A stretch of 64,000 nt of DNA from JAPOUP01 sp965221405 (GCA_965221405.1 CBDCSE010000001.1:558001-622000), one strand, 5' to 3'; counted from the stretch's first letter, positions 1-11,052 are shown. Made by a program: numbers and translations. The notes: generated by a model from the letters alone, not told the origin.

Positions 1-1183
1 CCCCGCGCCGGTCGCGGCAAGTCCCGCCGGGGTTCTTGCTGCGCACCAAGAACCAGAGGCAGGCGGGAATCTGCGTGGAATGGAAGAGCTGTCCCGGCAG
101 CGCGATCATGCAGTCCAACGCGTCGGCCTCGACCAGGGCGCGGCGAATATCGCCTTCACTGGACTGCAACGACGACATGGAGCCGTTGGCGAGCACCACG
201 CCCGCCGAACCGTTGGGGGCAAGATGATGGTGGATGTGCTGGAGCCAGGCGTAGTTGGCGTTGCTCGTGGGTGGAATGCCGAAGGCCCAGCGGGCGTCAT
301 CCCGCAGCCGCTCGCCTCCCCAGTCGGAGACGTTGAACGGCGGATTGGCGAGGATGAAGTCGGCCCTGAGGTCCGGCAGTTCGTCCTTGTGGAAGCTGCC
401 CTCGTTGTTCCAGCGGATGTCGGCGTCGATGCCGCGCACCGCAAGGTTCATCCTGGCAAGCCGCCAGGTCGTGTAGTTGCTCTCCTGTCCGTAGATGGCG
501 ATGTCGCCGATGCGTCCGCCGTGTTCCTCGACGAATTTCTCCGACTGTACGAACATGCCGCCGGAGCCGCAGCACGGGTCATAGACGCGGCCCCTGTAAG
601 GCTCCAGAATTTCCACCAGCAGCCGGACGACCGAACGCGGCGTGTAGAACTCGCCGCCGCGCTTGCCCTCGGCACCGGCGAAGCCTCCGAGGAAGTATTC
701 GTAGACGCGCCCGAGGATGTCGCGGGAGCGGCCGGCCTCCTCCGCCATTCCGATGCCGCTCACTAGGTCGATCAGCTCGCCGAGCATGACCTTGTTCAAC
801 GCGGGGCGGGCGTACTCCTTGGGAAGGACGCCCTTGAGCGGGACGTTCCTGGCCTCTATCGCCAGCATCGCGTCGTCGATGTCCTTGCCGATGGTCGGCT
901 GCCTGGCTCTCGCCCGCAGATGCGGCCACCGCGCCTCCTTCGGGACCCAGAAGACGTTCTCGGCCAGATACTCCTCAGGGTCTTCCGGGTCGGCCAGCTC
1001 CTCCGTGAGCAGCGCCGCGCGCCTGGCCTCGAACGCGTCAGAGATGTATTTGAGGAAGATCAGGCCGAGCGCGACATGCTTGTAGTCGGACGGCTCCATA
1101 TTGCCGCGCAGCTTGTCCGCCGCCGCCCAGAGCCTGGCTTCGAACCCGAGACTGGCGCCGTTTTTGCTCGCCTGCTTTGCCAT
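1..1183 (-). CDS. hsdM: Type I restriction-modification DNA methyltransferase subunit M (HsdM), 3' end beyond the window
   Basis: This is the N6-adenine methyltransferase subunit of a type I restriction-modification system. About 394 codons are visible and the frame stays open to the window edge. The start at 1183 (MAKQASKNGASLGFE) is preceded by an AGGGGG ribosome binding site. The N-terminal helical HsdM domain (LWAAADKLRGNMEPSDYK) is followed by the SAM-binding motif DPCCGSGGMF and the catalytic NPPF motif. The frame between these motifs is unbroken. HsdS and HsdR are expected further left but are not visible. The family assignment is very secure from the two motifs. Whether the full system is intact cannot be judged here. 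Confidence 0.95.
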   Translation of the reverse strand, partial: MAKQASKNGASLGFEARLWAAADKLRGNMEPSDYKHVALGLIFLKYISDAFEARRAALLTEELADPEDPEEYLAENVFWVPKEARWPHLRARARQPTIGKDIDDAMLAIEARNVPLKGVLPKEYARPALNKVMLGELIDLVSGIGMAEEAGRSRDILGRVYEYFLGGFAGAEGKRGGEFYTPRSVVRLLVEILEPYRGRVYDPCCGSGGMFVQSEKFVEEHGGRIGDIAIYGQESNYTTWRLARMNLAVRGIDADIRWNNEGSFHKDELPDLRADFILANPPFNVSDWGGERLRDDARWAFGIPPTSNANYAWLQHIHHHLAPNGSAGVVLANGSMSSLQSSEGDIRRALVEADALDCMIALPGQLFHSTQIPACLWFLVRSKNPGGTCRDRRG

Positions 1184-2408
1184 ATAGCCCGACCCCCTGA
1201 TGACCGTCGGAGATACAGTTTGCCCGCTCGGTTCCACGAATTCCACGACGGGCCTGACCAATATGGATCTGCAGGAGAGAGATCCCGTGGAAGACGATGC
1301 CGCCGATATGACGTAGCTGACGATGCCGGGTAGATCAATACGATGCCGGGTCGGAGAATGAGCCCCGGCGGCGCTGGACGGCAGGCGCGCGGCCGCTCGC
1401 GGCTGAGTAAGCCTGACCCATGGTGGCGGCAGTCGTCAGCCTGACTTCCGCGCCAGGTCAACCACGCCGTGTTTTTCGCTGGAGAGCTGCCTGCACCCGT
1501 AGCCCCTGGCAGAGGGTAGTTCCCGAGCTGCTGCGCCTGAAATCCGGGGGAGTTGGTATCATTGGTCAGAGCATCCGGATAGAAGTCGAGAACCTGGTTT
1601 GCACTGACGGCTGCGCACCGGATCCGCACCACTTCTTCCATACCATTGACGCCATCTCCGCCAGGACGCGGAAGTAGGCCGTATCGTCGCCCGGGCAGAA
1701 GCCGCCCAGTGCTGCATTCGCCAGCCAGCTGGGACACAGTCAGTCATCGATCTCGCGAGAGCCGGCGCAACGGCGGAGCCCGGGACTACCGGCACGACCA
1801 GACGCGGCGTCTTCGGTCCCCAGCGGGATGACGCCCGGGCTGTGGGCGCTGGTAGAGGGGAGGGAGCGGGCAATGGGTGACCGGGAGGCGAACACGATCC
1901 TGGGCGTCCGGCAACGGCGGCGGTGTGGTGTCGCTGGTGGACCGCCCGGCGCGTTAAACGCTCCTGTGGAGGCCCGCCAACGGCAGCTCGTCCCGCCGCA
2001 ACGCCGCGGCTCCGGACCTCGCCGCCATCCAACCAGTACCGGGTAAACCCACCCTCGTGCCTACGGACCAGCGGTGTATGCGCCGCCGGCCTCGCCTTCC
2101 GTAAGGTTCTCCAGATACGCCGCCGCGTCCGGATGCCGGTGTTCGTGAATCCCCTCGTTCCACGTCATGTCCCGCGCTCCCTGCCCAATGCCTCTGAAAG
2201 CGCACCGTCAGCCGATTCTCCCGGCACTTCCCCGACACGCATGCCGGGACAATGGGCCACAAAAACGCCAGAGCCAAAAAAGTCGGTCACACCCCACGAC
2301 GCTTTCGGTACTTGGTCCCCGGTTTGGGTCGGAGCCTCTTCGGCTTCGGGACCTGCCAATCACGGCAAGCCCCGCACGCTCCCCACCCTTGCGTCGCGAC
2401 CGGATGCC
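1184..2408. other. Long non-coding or degenerate stretch upstream of hsdM
   Basis: No convincing gene is seen in this 1.2-kb gap. Several open frames exist on both strands, but they are rich in Arg, Pro and Ala and resemble no family I know. One 35-codon minus-strand frame (start near 2168, beginning MTWNEGIHEHRH) looks more protein-like than the rest, but it is too short to call. Decayed mobile DNA, as seen elsewhere in the window, is the likely content. No tRNA was recognised. Confidence 0.4.
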
Positions 2409-3179
2409 CTACCCGAGCTCACCGAATTTGCGGTTCAGCTTGCGCATCCCGCCGATCCAACGGTCGTAATCAGCGGTCTTGCGGCGCATGTAATCAACGA
2501 CCTCCGGATGCGGGAGGATCACAAAGGTCTCTTCGCGAATGGCGTCGATACAGATCCGTGCCACATCATCCGGTTCCATCATTCCGTCGATCGAGGCGAC
2601 GTGATCCTCCTGACCGCGTGTCATCTTCGAACGCACGGCCTGCGGGCAGAGGACAGAGACCTTGATCCCGTCATCGCCGTGGGTCATCGCAATCCATTCC
2701 GCCAGGCCAACCGCGGCATGCTTGGTCACGCCGTAAGATACGGCGCCAATCTGGTTGAGCAGCCCGGCGGCAGAGGCGGTGTTCAGAAGATACCCGCCAC
2801 CGCGCGCCACCATCAGCGGCACCAGATGGCGCGCCGCCCAGGCATGGGCCATCACGTTGACATTCCATGTTTTCTGCCAGGCGTCGTTAGAGGTTTCGAG
2901 GCCACCGCTGACAGCGATACCGGCGTTTGACCAGTAAAGATCGATGGGGCCAATCTCGCGTTCAATGGCATCAATCATCGCATTGATCTGAGCTTCCGAC
3001 GACACATCGACCGTATAGGCAGTGCCATCGGTGGCTTTGGCGGTGGCCTCTGCGCCGGCTGCATCACGGTCAACACAGACCAGATGCTTCACACCCTGTT
3101 CCGCGAAGGCGAAGCAAAGTGCGCGGCCAATGCCGCTGGCCGCCCCGGTGATGACGCAGATCCTGCCCTTCAGCTCCAT
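2409..3179 (-). CDS. Short-chain dehydrogenase/reductase (SDR)
   Basis: This is a classical NAD(P)-dependent SDR of 256 residues and probably cytosolic. The Rossmann motif TGAASGIG lies at residues 11-18, the NAG motif near 86 and the catalytic triad at Ser136-Tyr149-Lys153. I chose the start at 3179 (MELKGRICVI); a longer frame to 3209 would overlap the upstream SDR gene. It begins 4 bases after the stop of the SDR at 3184-3951 and forms an operon with that gene and an acyl-CoA dehydrogenase. That company suggests oxidation of a hydroxyacyl-CoA or related alcohol in a degradation pathway. The exact substrate cannot be read from the sequence. Confidence 0.9.
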   Translation of the reverse strand: MELKGRICVITGAASGIGRALCFAFAEQGVKHLVCVDRDAAGAEATAKATDGTAYTVDVSSEAQINAMIDAIEREIGPIDLYWSNAGIAVSGGLETSNDAWQKTWNVNVMAHAWAARHLVPLMVARGGGYLLNTASAAGLLNQIGAVSYGVTKHAAVGLAEWIAMTHGDDGIKVSVLCPQAVRSKMTRGQEDHVASIDGMMEPDDVARICIDAIREETFVILPHPEVVDYMRRKTADYDRWIGGMRKLNRKFGELG

Positions 3180-3183
3180 CCGG

Positions 3184-3947
3184 TCAGCTCCACATATTGA
3201 TGCCGCCACAGACAGTCATCGCCTGCCCCGTGATATATTTACTGCCGTCAGAGGCCAGGAATACCGCGATGCCGCCGAAATCGTCGGGCTCTCCGAGGCG
3301 CCGCAGGGGGGTCGCTTCGGCCTGTTGGCGCTCGGTTTCCGGATCCTTCCAAAGCTCACGGGCGAAGTCGGTCCTGATCAGGCCGGGGCAGATGGCGTTC
3401 ACGCGGGTACCATCGGGGCCAAGCTCTGCCGCCAGGTTCCGCACCAGTCCGATCAAAGCCAGCTTGGACACGTTATAGGTACCAATCATCAGCGAAGGAA
3501 TGAACGCCCCGACCGAAGAGGTGAAGGCGATGGAGCCAGCGCCCCTGTCTTTCATATCCGGCGCCACCAACCGGGCCAGCCAGAGATTGGCCTGAACGTT
3601 GGCCGTCATGATCTTCTCGTACGCGCTGTCAGGGATATCCATCGTCGCGCCGTAGAACGGATTGACCCCTGCATTCCCGAAGAGGGCGTCAATGGGGCCA
3701 GCAAGTTGACGGGTCTTGTCCACCAGCGCCTCAAGCTGTTCTTTGTAGCCAATATTGCATGCGATCCCGAACGCTTTGCCCTTGCCACGTGCGTTGACCC
3801 GCGCGGCGGCGGCCTCAAGCGCCTCCGGCTTGCGGGCCGCGATCACGACAGTGGCGCCATGATCGGCAAGTGCCGTGGCCATGGCAAGCCCCATGCCCTT
3901 TGAGGCTCCGGTCACCAACGCGACCTTACCGGTCAGGTCAAACATGC

Positions 3948-3951
<4 letters not shown>
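3184..3951 (-). CDS. Short-chain dehydrogenase/reductase (SDR), second copy in operon
   Basis: This classical SDR has 255 residues. It has TGASKGMG at residues 14-21, the NAG motif near 93 and an active site of Ser145/146, Tyr159 and Lys163. The C-terminal GGINMWS end is typical of FabG-like enzymes. Its start overlaps the stop of the upstream acyl-CoA dehydrogenase by 4 bases (ATGA), which indicates translational coupling. It is not a duplicate of its downstream neighbour, because the two differ throughout. It is probably a hydroxyacyl-CoA or alcohol dehydrogenase working with that acyl-CoA dehydrogenase. The substrate is unknown. Confidence 0.9.
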
Positions 3952-5264
<1,313 letters not shown>

Positions 5265-5288
5265 GAAAAGGTATCCTATATTGTGGTC

Positions 5289-6135
5289 TCACTCGAGCGC
5301 GGGCTTCGTTGAAACCTGGCCAAAGGGGTCTGGGCGGCAGTTGTGCGACCAGCCCCGCCGCCCTATTTTGTGGTTCCGGCCGACTGAGGTGATGTCTTTG
5401 CGACATGCCGGATGACCCGGGTCATCCAGCCGACATTTCGGCACCAGAAACAACGGAATCGCTTTCGCACCCTCTGGTACTCCCGGGATTTTGGCCAGAG
5501 CCATGTGGACGATGCTCCCGGATATCCCCTACCCATGCCGGAAATCCACATCTTGGAGCCGTGCGGACGATAAGCGCCGCCGTTCCCTTGTTCGGCAACT
5601 GTTTGGATATCGGCCAGCGAAGACCCGACCCGCGGTTCCGACAGACACCTGGGCCCGAACCGGTGACCGTACAGCACGGGCACCAGAAATCGCGCTTTGA
5701 GATCCGGCGGTCCGGTCCATGCGCCAGCACATGGTTTCGCGGCGGCAATCGTCAGCATGGCGTAGTTCGTTACAGACAGGTTGACGGCATTGCACAGCCC
5801 GACAGCCGAAACGCGCAAAACCCGAGTGGCCTGAAGACCGCTCCGTGCCTCTGGAAAGGGCAGCGCGGGGAACCCGACATCAGCAAAGGTCCGTGGCGCA
5901 TTTGCGGTGCTGTCCCGGACAACCGCCTTTCCATCCGAAACCCGGGGCTCACGCGCATCGGCTTCCGCAGCGAATGGCGGGAACCGGTTCTCGGCAATGG
6001 CTAGCGCCGGGATTTGGGTGACGGCACCGCGGTCGAGATGCCTGAAGGCGTCCGTCGGGAGCAGATCGTTGGCGGAAAGGATCCCAAAGAAGCGGGAAAT
6101 CCAGGTTCTCACGATCCGTGATCAAGGACATGACG
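5289..6135 (-). pseudogene. Broken acyl-CoA dehydrogenase, DmdC/FadE-like, N-terminal half only
   Basis: Pieces of one protein lie in at least two frames. They are ITDRENLDF near 6110, then FGILSANDLLPTDAFRHLD to MWISGMGRG in a second frame (about 6090-5520). A third piece, AIPLFLVPKCRLDDPG, lies in the frame of 5504-5289. Together they follow the N-terminal half of the roughly 590-residue dehydrogenases that include 3-methylmercaptopropionyl-CoA dehydrogenase. Recognisable blocks are the ADREPP-like segment, a TEP-like segment degraded to SEPRVGSSLA, and the KMWIS strand. The C-terminal half is absent. At least two frameshifts and a 3' truncation make it non-functional. Confidence 0.75.
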
Positions 6136-6252
6136 TGCCTCATACCGCTGGGGCTCAACCGGCCCGGATGCATTCATAAGGAGATTTTTTGTCCATTGGT
6201 ACCGTTTTCCAAAGCCGTTTCCGACCCGGCGCCGCATCTGGCCTCGATAGCG

Positions 6253-7116
6253 TCAGCCGCCCCACCAGTCCTCGATCTGCTCGCTCGTCAGTCGGCCCTG
6301 AACGGCCAACCCAACCAGGCCAGGCGTTTTGCTTTGGCTCGGGCGGATGTCGTGATGATCGCCCACAACATGGACCTCCAGCATCCCATCGGGTGACGGG
6401 ACAAATCCCTTGAGGCGATAGAGGCCGTAAGGTCGTGCCATCAGCCGGTCCAGGAGATCCGCCCGGGACATCGGTTTTGGATCCTCTCTGGACCAATGCA
6501 CATAGCGGGGATGAGGTGATACCTCCAAGGTCCCCGGCAATGGCAGGACGCCGAACAGCAAAGGCGCCAAAGGAGTGGATGGCGGCACCGGCTGCGGGTG
6601 GCGGATACCCTGCGCCGCAAGCGCCTGTTTCAGGACTGGTGGCAGGTCCGCGGTCTTGGTCAGAAGCAGCAGATCCGCCACACGCATCTGCTGGGCGACC
6701 TGCAGAGCCACCTGAGTGTCCGCCAGCAGCGATGCCGCGTTCAGCCCATCGACCAGGGTGACAATGCCAGCATAGGACAGTTGCGGCTCGGCCATGGCCG
6801 CATTCGCGATGGCCGCCGGATCGGCAACACCGCTGGCTTCGATCACGATATGATCCGGGCGGTCATCCCGTTTGAGAACGTCCCCAAGGGCCAGATACAG
6901 ATCGGCGCCCATCGAACAGCACACACAACCATTTGTCAGCGAAATGGCCTCTTCGCCGGTTTGGGCGATCAGCGCCTCATCCACATTGATCGCCCCGAAA
7001 TCATTGACCATCACCAACAGCCGTAGCCCATGGTTTTCGGCCAGCAACCGGTTGATCAACGTGGTTTTCCCGGCACCGAGATATCCACTGATGACGCTGA
7101 GTGGGAGGCGGGTCAT
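6253..7116 (-). CDS. CobW/P47K-family GTPase (zinc metallochaperone-like)
   Basis: This is a G3E-family GTPase of 287 residues. It has the Walker A motif GYLGAGKT at residues 11-18 and the metal-binding GCVCC motif at 63-67. A Walker-B-like stretch follows, then the C-terminal CobW domain (PRYVHWSRED onward). Relatives deliver zinc, cobalt or another metal to client enzymes in the cytosol. The start overlaps the stop of the upstream amidohydrolase by 4 bases. The metal-dependent amidohydrolase is therefore the obvious candidate client (inference). It is on the short side for the family, but all core motifs are present. Confidence 0.9.
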   Translation of the reverse strand: MTRLPLSVISGYLGAGKTTLINRLLAENHGLRLLVMVNDFGAINVDEALIAQTGEEAISLTNGCVCCSMGADLYLALGDVLKRDDRPDHIVIEASGVADPAAIANAAMAEPQLSYAGIVTLVDGLNAASLLADTQVALQVAQQMRVADLLLLTKTADLPPVLKQALAAQGIRHPQPVPPSTPLAPLLFGVLPLPGTLEVSPHPRYVHWSREDPKPMSRADLLDRLMARPYGLYRLKGFVPSPDGMLEVHVVGDHHDIRPSQSKTPGLVGLAVQGRLTSEQIEDWWGG

Positions 7117-8741
7117 ACCAGTGTCACATGCCCGCCGGACACAGTGCCCAACACCGGAATGTCCTTTAGCGCCATCGGCTCCACCGCTGTCGGGTCATCG
7201 CCGAGGACAGCGAAATCAGCGGCCTTTCCAGCCTCGATCGATCCAATTTCATCGTCGAGTTTCAACGTATAGGCCGCGCCCAGTGTGATGGCATGAAGCG
7301 CTTCGTCCACCGTTATGCGCTGCGCCGCGCCGAGGGTTCGACCGGACATTGTTTGCCGGTTAACCGCGCACCACGCCGTGAAAAGCGGGGCCATCGGGGT
7401 AATCGGCGCGTCCGAATGGATGGCGACGTGCACGCCTGCGTCCAGCGCGGACCGGGCCGCATTCATACGGCCCGCGCGGTCCTCGCCAATTGTGTGCACC
7501 ACGTGCTGATCGCCGAAGTACCAGATGTGGTTCGCAAACAGGTTGGCGCAGACTCCCAGTTCAGCACTGCGGCGGAATTGACCGTCCCCCATCATCTGGC
7601 AGTGCTGCAGGACGTGACGGGCCCCAGGCCAGGGATGTCTGCGGGCTGCCGCCGCAAGCGCATCCAGCGACACCTCTGACGCTTCATCCCCGTTCGCGTG
7701 AATGTGCATCTGGATACCGTGTTTCTGGAACGCCTCGCACAGAGCATGGATCTCGACAGGCGGTGAGTTCCACAGGCCGTTCGGCTGCCCACCGACATAA
7801 CCGGGCCATTTGACCCGGGCTGTCCATCCCTGGATCGAGCCATCCGTCATGATCTTGACTGCCCCCAGGCGCAGCTTGTCCGTAGAGCGGCCCGCAAGGT
7901 CAAGGGCACGCCGGGCAAGCTCTTCGGGCTGGGCACCCACCGCCGCAAGGGTCGGAACGATACGAACACCAAAGCCGGGAGCGTTCGTCAGGCCCGCAAG
8001 TTCCTCGATATCCTCGACGCGCAGCTGTGCAAAAAGGTCCGTCACGGTAGTGACCCCGGCATGCCGGCAGACAGCCGCGTAGGTCTCTACCGCAGCGGCA
8101 TTCCGGGTCAGCGCCCGAAAATCGATACCGGTTCGCCACATCACCGGGAACATGGCCGTCAATTCCCGCAACTCGCCCGTCGGTTCGCCATCAGAGTCCC
8201 TGACCACCCCCTCGACAGGGGTTTCCCGCGTGTATTCGACCATGCTCAGTGCGTGGGAATTCACGCACATCAGATGCAGGTTGGAAAACAGCACGACGAC
8301 CGGGCGGTCGCTGGCAATCCTGTCCAGATGCCGTCTGTGCAAGCGTTCGGTTGGCAGGAAAACCGGATCAAAACCCCAGGCGATAAGGGGCTGTCCGGCC
8401 TCAAGCGTCGCAACCCGGTCCTCGAGTTTGCGAACCACCGCTTCGATGTCGGTCCTGCCCTCATGGTGCCTGCCTTGCGGGTCAATCCGGTCGTGAAACC
8501 CGACATAGGTGAAATCCCATATCGCCCCTGCCATCATATGCGCATGGCCCTCTACGAAGCCTGGCATCAGAACGGTATCCGCAAGGCTGTCGTCGTGAAC
8601 GGCTTGCCCCCAGGGATCCGCACACTCCCGCCCGCCGACGGCAAGGATTTTGCCGTCACGCACCGCGACATGTGTCGCAACTGGGCGGTTGCGATCCATC
8701 GTGATGATTTTTTTCGCGGCCAAAACGGTGGTCTGCGGCAT
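7113..8741 (-). CDS. Amidohydrolase family protein, YtcJ/NfdA-like
   Basis: This is a metal-dependent amidohydrolase of 542 residues, probably acting on an exogenous amide or ester. Metal ligand motifs are visible: EGHAHMM with His65 and His67, HIHANGD in the middle, and VAIHSDAPIT near the C-terminus. The frame can be opened further to 8786, but those extra codons read out of frame through the tail of an IS5 relic. An AGGAGGAG ribosome binding site precedes MPQTTVLAAKK at 8741, which I took as the start. It overlaps the CobW gene by 4 bases. A peptide-type importer lies about 3 kb away and could supply its substrate. Confidence 0.9.
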   Translation of the reverse strand: MPQTTVLAAKKIITMDRNRPVATHVAVRDGKILAVGGRECADPWGQAVHDDSLADTVLMPGFVEGHAHMMAGAIWDFTYVGFHDRIDPQGRHHEGRTDIEAVVRKLEDRVATLEAGQPLIAWGFDPVFLPTERLHRRHLDRIASDRPVVVLFSNLHLMCVNSHALSMVEYTRETPVEGVVRDSDGEPTGELRELTAMFPVMWRTGIDFRALTRNAAAVETYAAVCRHAGVTTVTDLFAQLRVEDIEELAGLTNAPGFGVRIVPTLAAVGAQPEELARRALDLAGRSTDKLRLGAVKIMTDGSIQGWTARVKWPGYVGGQPNGLWNSPPVEIHALCEAFQKHGIQMHIHANGDEASEVSLDALAAAARRHPWPGARHVLQHCQMMGDGQFRRSAELGVCANLFANHIWYFGDQHVVHTIGEDRAGRMNAARSALDAGVHVAIHSDAPITPMAPLFTAWCAVNRQTMSGRTLGAAQRITVDEALHAITLGAAYTLKLDDEIGSIEAGKAADFAVLGDDPTAVEPMALKDIPVLGTVSGGHVTLV

Positions 8742-8754
8742 CCTCGAACTCCTC

Positions 8755-8935
8755 CTGCTAAAGAGCGGAAGCCTTTTGGCAGTCATGCCGCCGCTGCGCC
8801 AGCGACGGGATGGAGCCCCCCGCGAACCTCCCCTCGGTCATGTCACACCGCATCGCGATCACCGGGAATTCCCTGACCTTCGCGAGGAGGTTCTCCACCG
8901 GATGCCGCCACACCGGCCTTGGGAAGACGCCCGAA
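8755..8935 (-). mobile_element. IS5-family transposase C-terminal relic
   Basis: On the minus strand the frame reads WRHPVENLLAKVREF, then IAMRCDMTEGRFAGGS, and ends at HDCQKASAL. This is the conserved RHLIENFFARLKQFR C-terminus of IS5/IS427-group transposases. It resembles relics at 13.7-14.1 kb and 20.8-21.4 kb. The rest of the element is not recognisable. The relic abuts the ribosome binding site of the amidohydrolase gene. Confidence 0.7.
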
Positions 8936-9666
8936 GCATCGACTCTTCAGCCTGCTTCTCCCCACTGTGCCGGTCAGGGTCACGACGCCGCACGACGCCC
9001 AGGCCCGGCCAGCGCCCTTCGGCTTTCTGTACGCCGTCCGGGGAGACCGGCAGTAACAAGGCCCCCCACATCCCCTCCCGTTCCCGGAGGTACGGCAGGA
9101 TTCCGTCAGAGCAAGCTTCAATACAGGTGCCCACCTCTCGGGAAGCCAGACCTGGGACGCCATCGCGGGCCCATTCCCTTAGAGCCTTTTCCATGCATCC
9201 CCACGACCGTGGGAAGTCGGCTAGCCCGGACACCATCATCGCGCAGCCCGGCATAACCTCCGCCTTCCGATTGGGACTGCCGTCGCCAAGCCAATCACGG
9301 CGGCCCGCTCGGCCAGGGCAGTCCACGCCTTCGCCGGGCCGTCCCCTGGGGTCGAGACGGATCCACCTCCCTCGCGGATGCTGGCGACCGGGTTCCCGTT
9401 CTGTAGGCCTGTCGCCGGAGTACTCCTTTTCACCCCGTCCAGGGGCTTCTTCAAACAGTCGCGGGAGCGCCCTGCCACACCCGGGATCCAAGGCCAGGAA
9501 CGTCGGCGCACGCACCAATCGCGGCAAAATCCCGGCCCGCGCCGCGGACTTTGGCGAATTCGAATCGGTCAGGGACGGTCTCCGGATCTGGCCTGGGGAA
9601 TGTCGCTTGATTTCAGCCCACCGGGGAAACCGCAGCCCGCCATACGAGAACCACACACCTGTCATA
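8936..9666. other. Unassigned stretch between the IS5 relic and the Uma2 gene
   Basis: Open frames exist on both strands, the longest on the minus strand from 9665. None matches a family I recognise, and composition suggests decayed mobile DNA. I found no promoter or RNA gene that I could defend. Confidence 0.3.
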
Positions 9667-10371
9667 TTAAGCCTTGACGAGATGATCCTTCAACAGTGCT
9701 TCGAGATCCGTGTATTCGCCCACGCTGGCCAACCAGAACGCCTGTGGCAATATGGAGGCGGGGAGTCCGTTGAGTAAGGATGAGGATTTGACCACGGCCG
9801 GTCCCTGTGGGTCCTGCAGCGCGAGGATATCGATCTGCGGGTGATCCGTGCCTTTTCGTGCGTCGACCCGCCACATTTCCCGGACCCCCAGCCGCGCATA
9901 CCGTTCCGGTTTATCCTGATCGAAGTGGGTGACCTCGACTTCGACCACAAGATCCGGGGGTGTTTTGTCCGCGAAACGCTCCGCCGCAGTCCATCCATCC
10001 TGCTTCAAGGCGGTATGATAGGCCACAGCCTTCTCCCCGATATAGAACGCGGCGTCCGCTTCGAGCCCGACATTCTTGGGATCATCTGGTGCCTTCCATC
10101 TGGTGCCGCGTTTTTCCTTAACCGCCATTTTCAAGGCCTGCGCGGCCATCGGAATCACCTTATCACTCGCCCCTGCGAGATCCTCGTGTGAACTTGACGG
10201 GCTCATCCAGACAATCATTCCTTTCAACCCATCGATCATGACCCGCCGCCCCATTCGGTTCCAATCAAACTGTCTGGCGAGTTCGGGGATAAGTGACGGT
10301 GGAACGCGAATCCGCCAGAAATCGGAACCCAGGGATCCAACCTCATGATGGGGGTCTGTTGTGGATGCCAT
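9667..10371 (-). CDS. Uma2 family (DUF820) PD-(D/E)XK nuclease-like protein
   Basis: This is a 234-residue protein of the Uma2 superfamily, which has a restriction-endonuclease-like fold. The expected acidic blocks are present: GLEADAAFYIG near the middle and PDLVVEVEVTH about 45 residues later. MWRVDAR follows. I set the start at 10371 (MASTTDP), which has a GGAGGGAG site just upstream; the frame itself extends to 10419. Functions of this family are poorly known. It stands alone between two transposon relics, so it may itself have travelled with mobile DNA. Confidence 0.8.
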   Translation of the reverse strand: MASTTDPHHEVGSLGSDFWRIRVPPSLIPELARQFDWNRMGRRVMIDGLKGMIVWMSPSSSHEDLAGASDKVIPMAAQALKMAVKEKRGTRWKAPDDPKNVGLEADAAFYIGEKAVAYHTALKQDGWTAAERFADKTPPDLVVEVEVTHFDQDKPERYARLGVREMWRVDARKGTDHPQIDILALQDPQGPAVVKSSSLLNGLPASILPQAFWLASVGEYTDLEALLKDHLVKA

Positions 10372-10639
10372 GTCTCCCTCCGATACCCTGAAGGATGTAC
10401 AATGGTTCAGTTCGGTCACGCAAGGACCGACGGTTTGAGATGTCTTTCTTTTATCGTTCTTTCATTTTTCCCATCCGAAGTGACGGTTCCGGCTGACCGT
10501 GCGCCGCGATCATGCCATGCCTGCCGGCATCGGGCAACCGGCGGGCGACATGAACGGGGTGTCACAGACCGCTCCGGCCCGCCCATCGGAATGGAGCGGG
10601 CCATGGCACAGGAGACCCCCCCCCGACGGGGGATGCAGG

Positions 10640-10971
10640 ATCTTTCGGATCTGTCTTTAGGACGACGCGAGAGCGGAATTGCGGGCGCTGGTGGACAGCG
10701 GGGCGGCGGCATACAGGCGCCGGCATACAGGCGCCGGCACGCCGGGATACTTCTTCTGGCAGACGGGGGGGCGCACTGGTCCGGACATCGCGTCGATCCC
10801 GGGGATCGGCATATCGACCATCGGGCGGGTGCGCCGCCGCGCCGGGGAGGATCCTGGCGCAGCGCTGGTCCACGGCCGGGCGGGGAACCGGAAGGGGCCA
10901 ACGTGGACTGGCGTCTCACGACGGAGGACACCCAGATAGGGCTGAGGTCCCTGTCCCTGTCAACGCGATGA
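10640..10971 (+). mobile_element. IS630-family transposase relic, internally deleted
   Basis: The segment ARAELRALVDSGAAAYRR is the N-terminal IS630 helix. The helix-turn-helix region DIASIPGIGISTIGRVRRR follows. The frame then jumps to the C-terminal end DWRLTTEDTQIGLRSL, which corresponds to DWRFTTEDARIKLKSLYP in intact copies and to the relic end at 42.2 kb. The catalytic core is missing. A 14-bp tandem duplication at 10708-10735 shifts the frame inside the N-terminal part. The element is dead. Confidence 0.7.
10708..10735. repeat. Perfect 14-bp tandem duplication
   Basis: Two adjacent copies of GGCATACAGGCGCC lie inside the IS630 relic. As 14 is not a multiple of 3, the duplication alone would break the transposase frame. 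Confidence 0.85.
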
Positions 10972-11052
10972 TGGCGCTACATTAGTCGGGCATTGACGCA
11001 CAGTAAAATGTATTTAGTGTTCCGCACTGTTCAGGAAATAGGCGATTTCGGG

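Noticed and set aside
5363..6112. Long minus-strand frame as an intact new protein
   Set aside because: Its residues follow only part of an acyl-CoA dehydrogenase and continue in other frames, so it is a fragment of a broken gene.
8742..8786. N-terminal extension of the amidohydrolase
   Set aside because: It reads out of frame through an IS5 tail, and a strong ribosome binding site precedes 8741.
8061..8876. 271-codon plus-strand frame
   Set aside because: Antisense shadow of the amidohydrolase gene with no family features.
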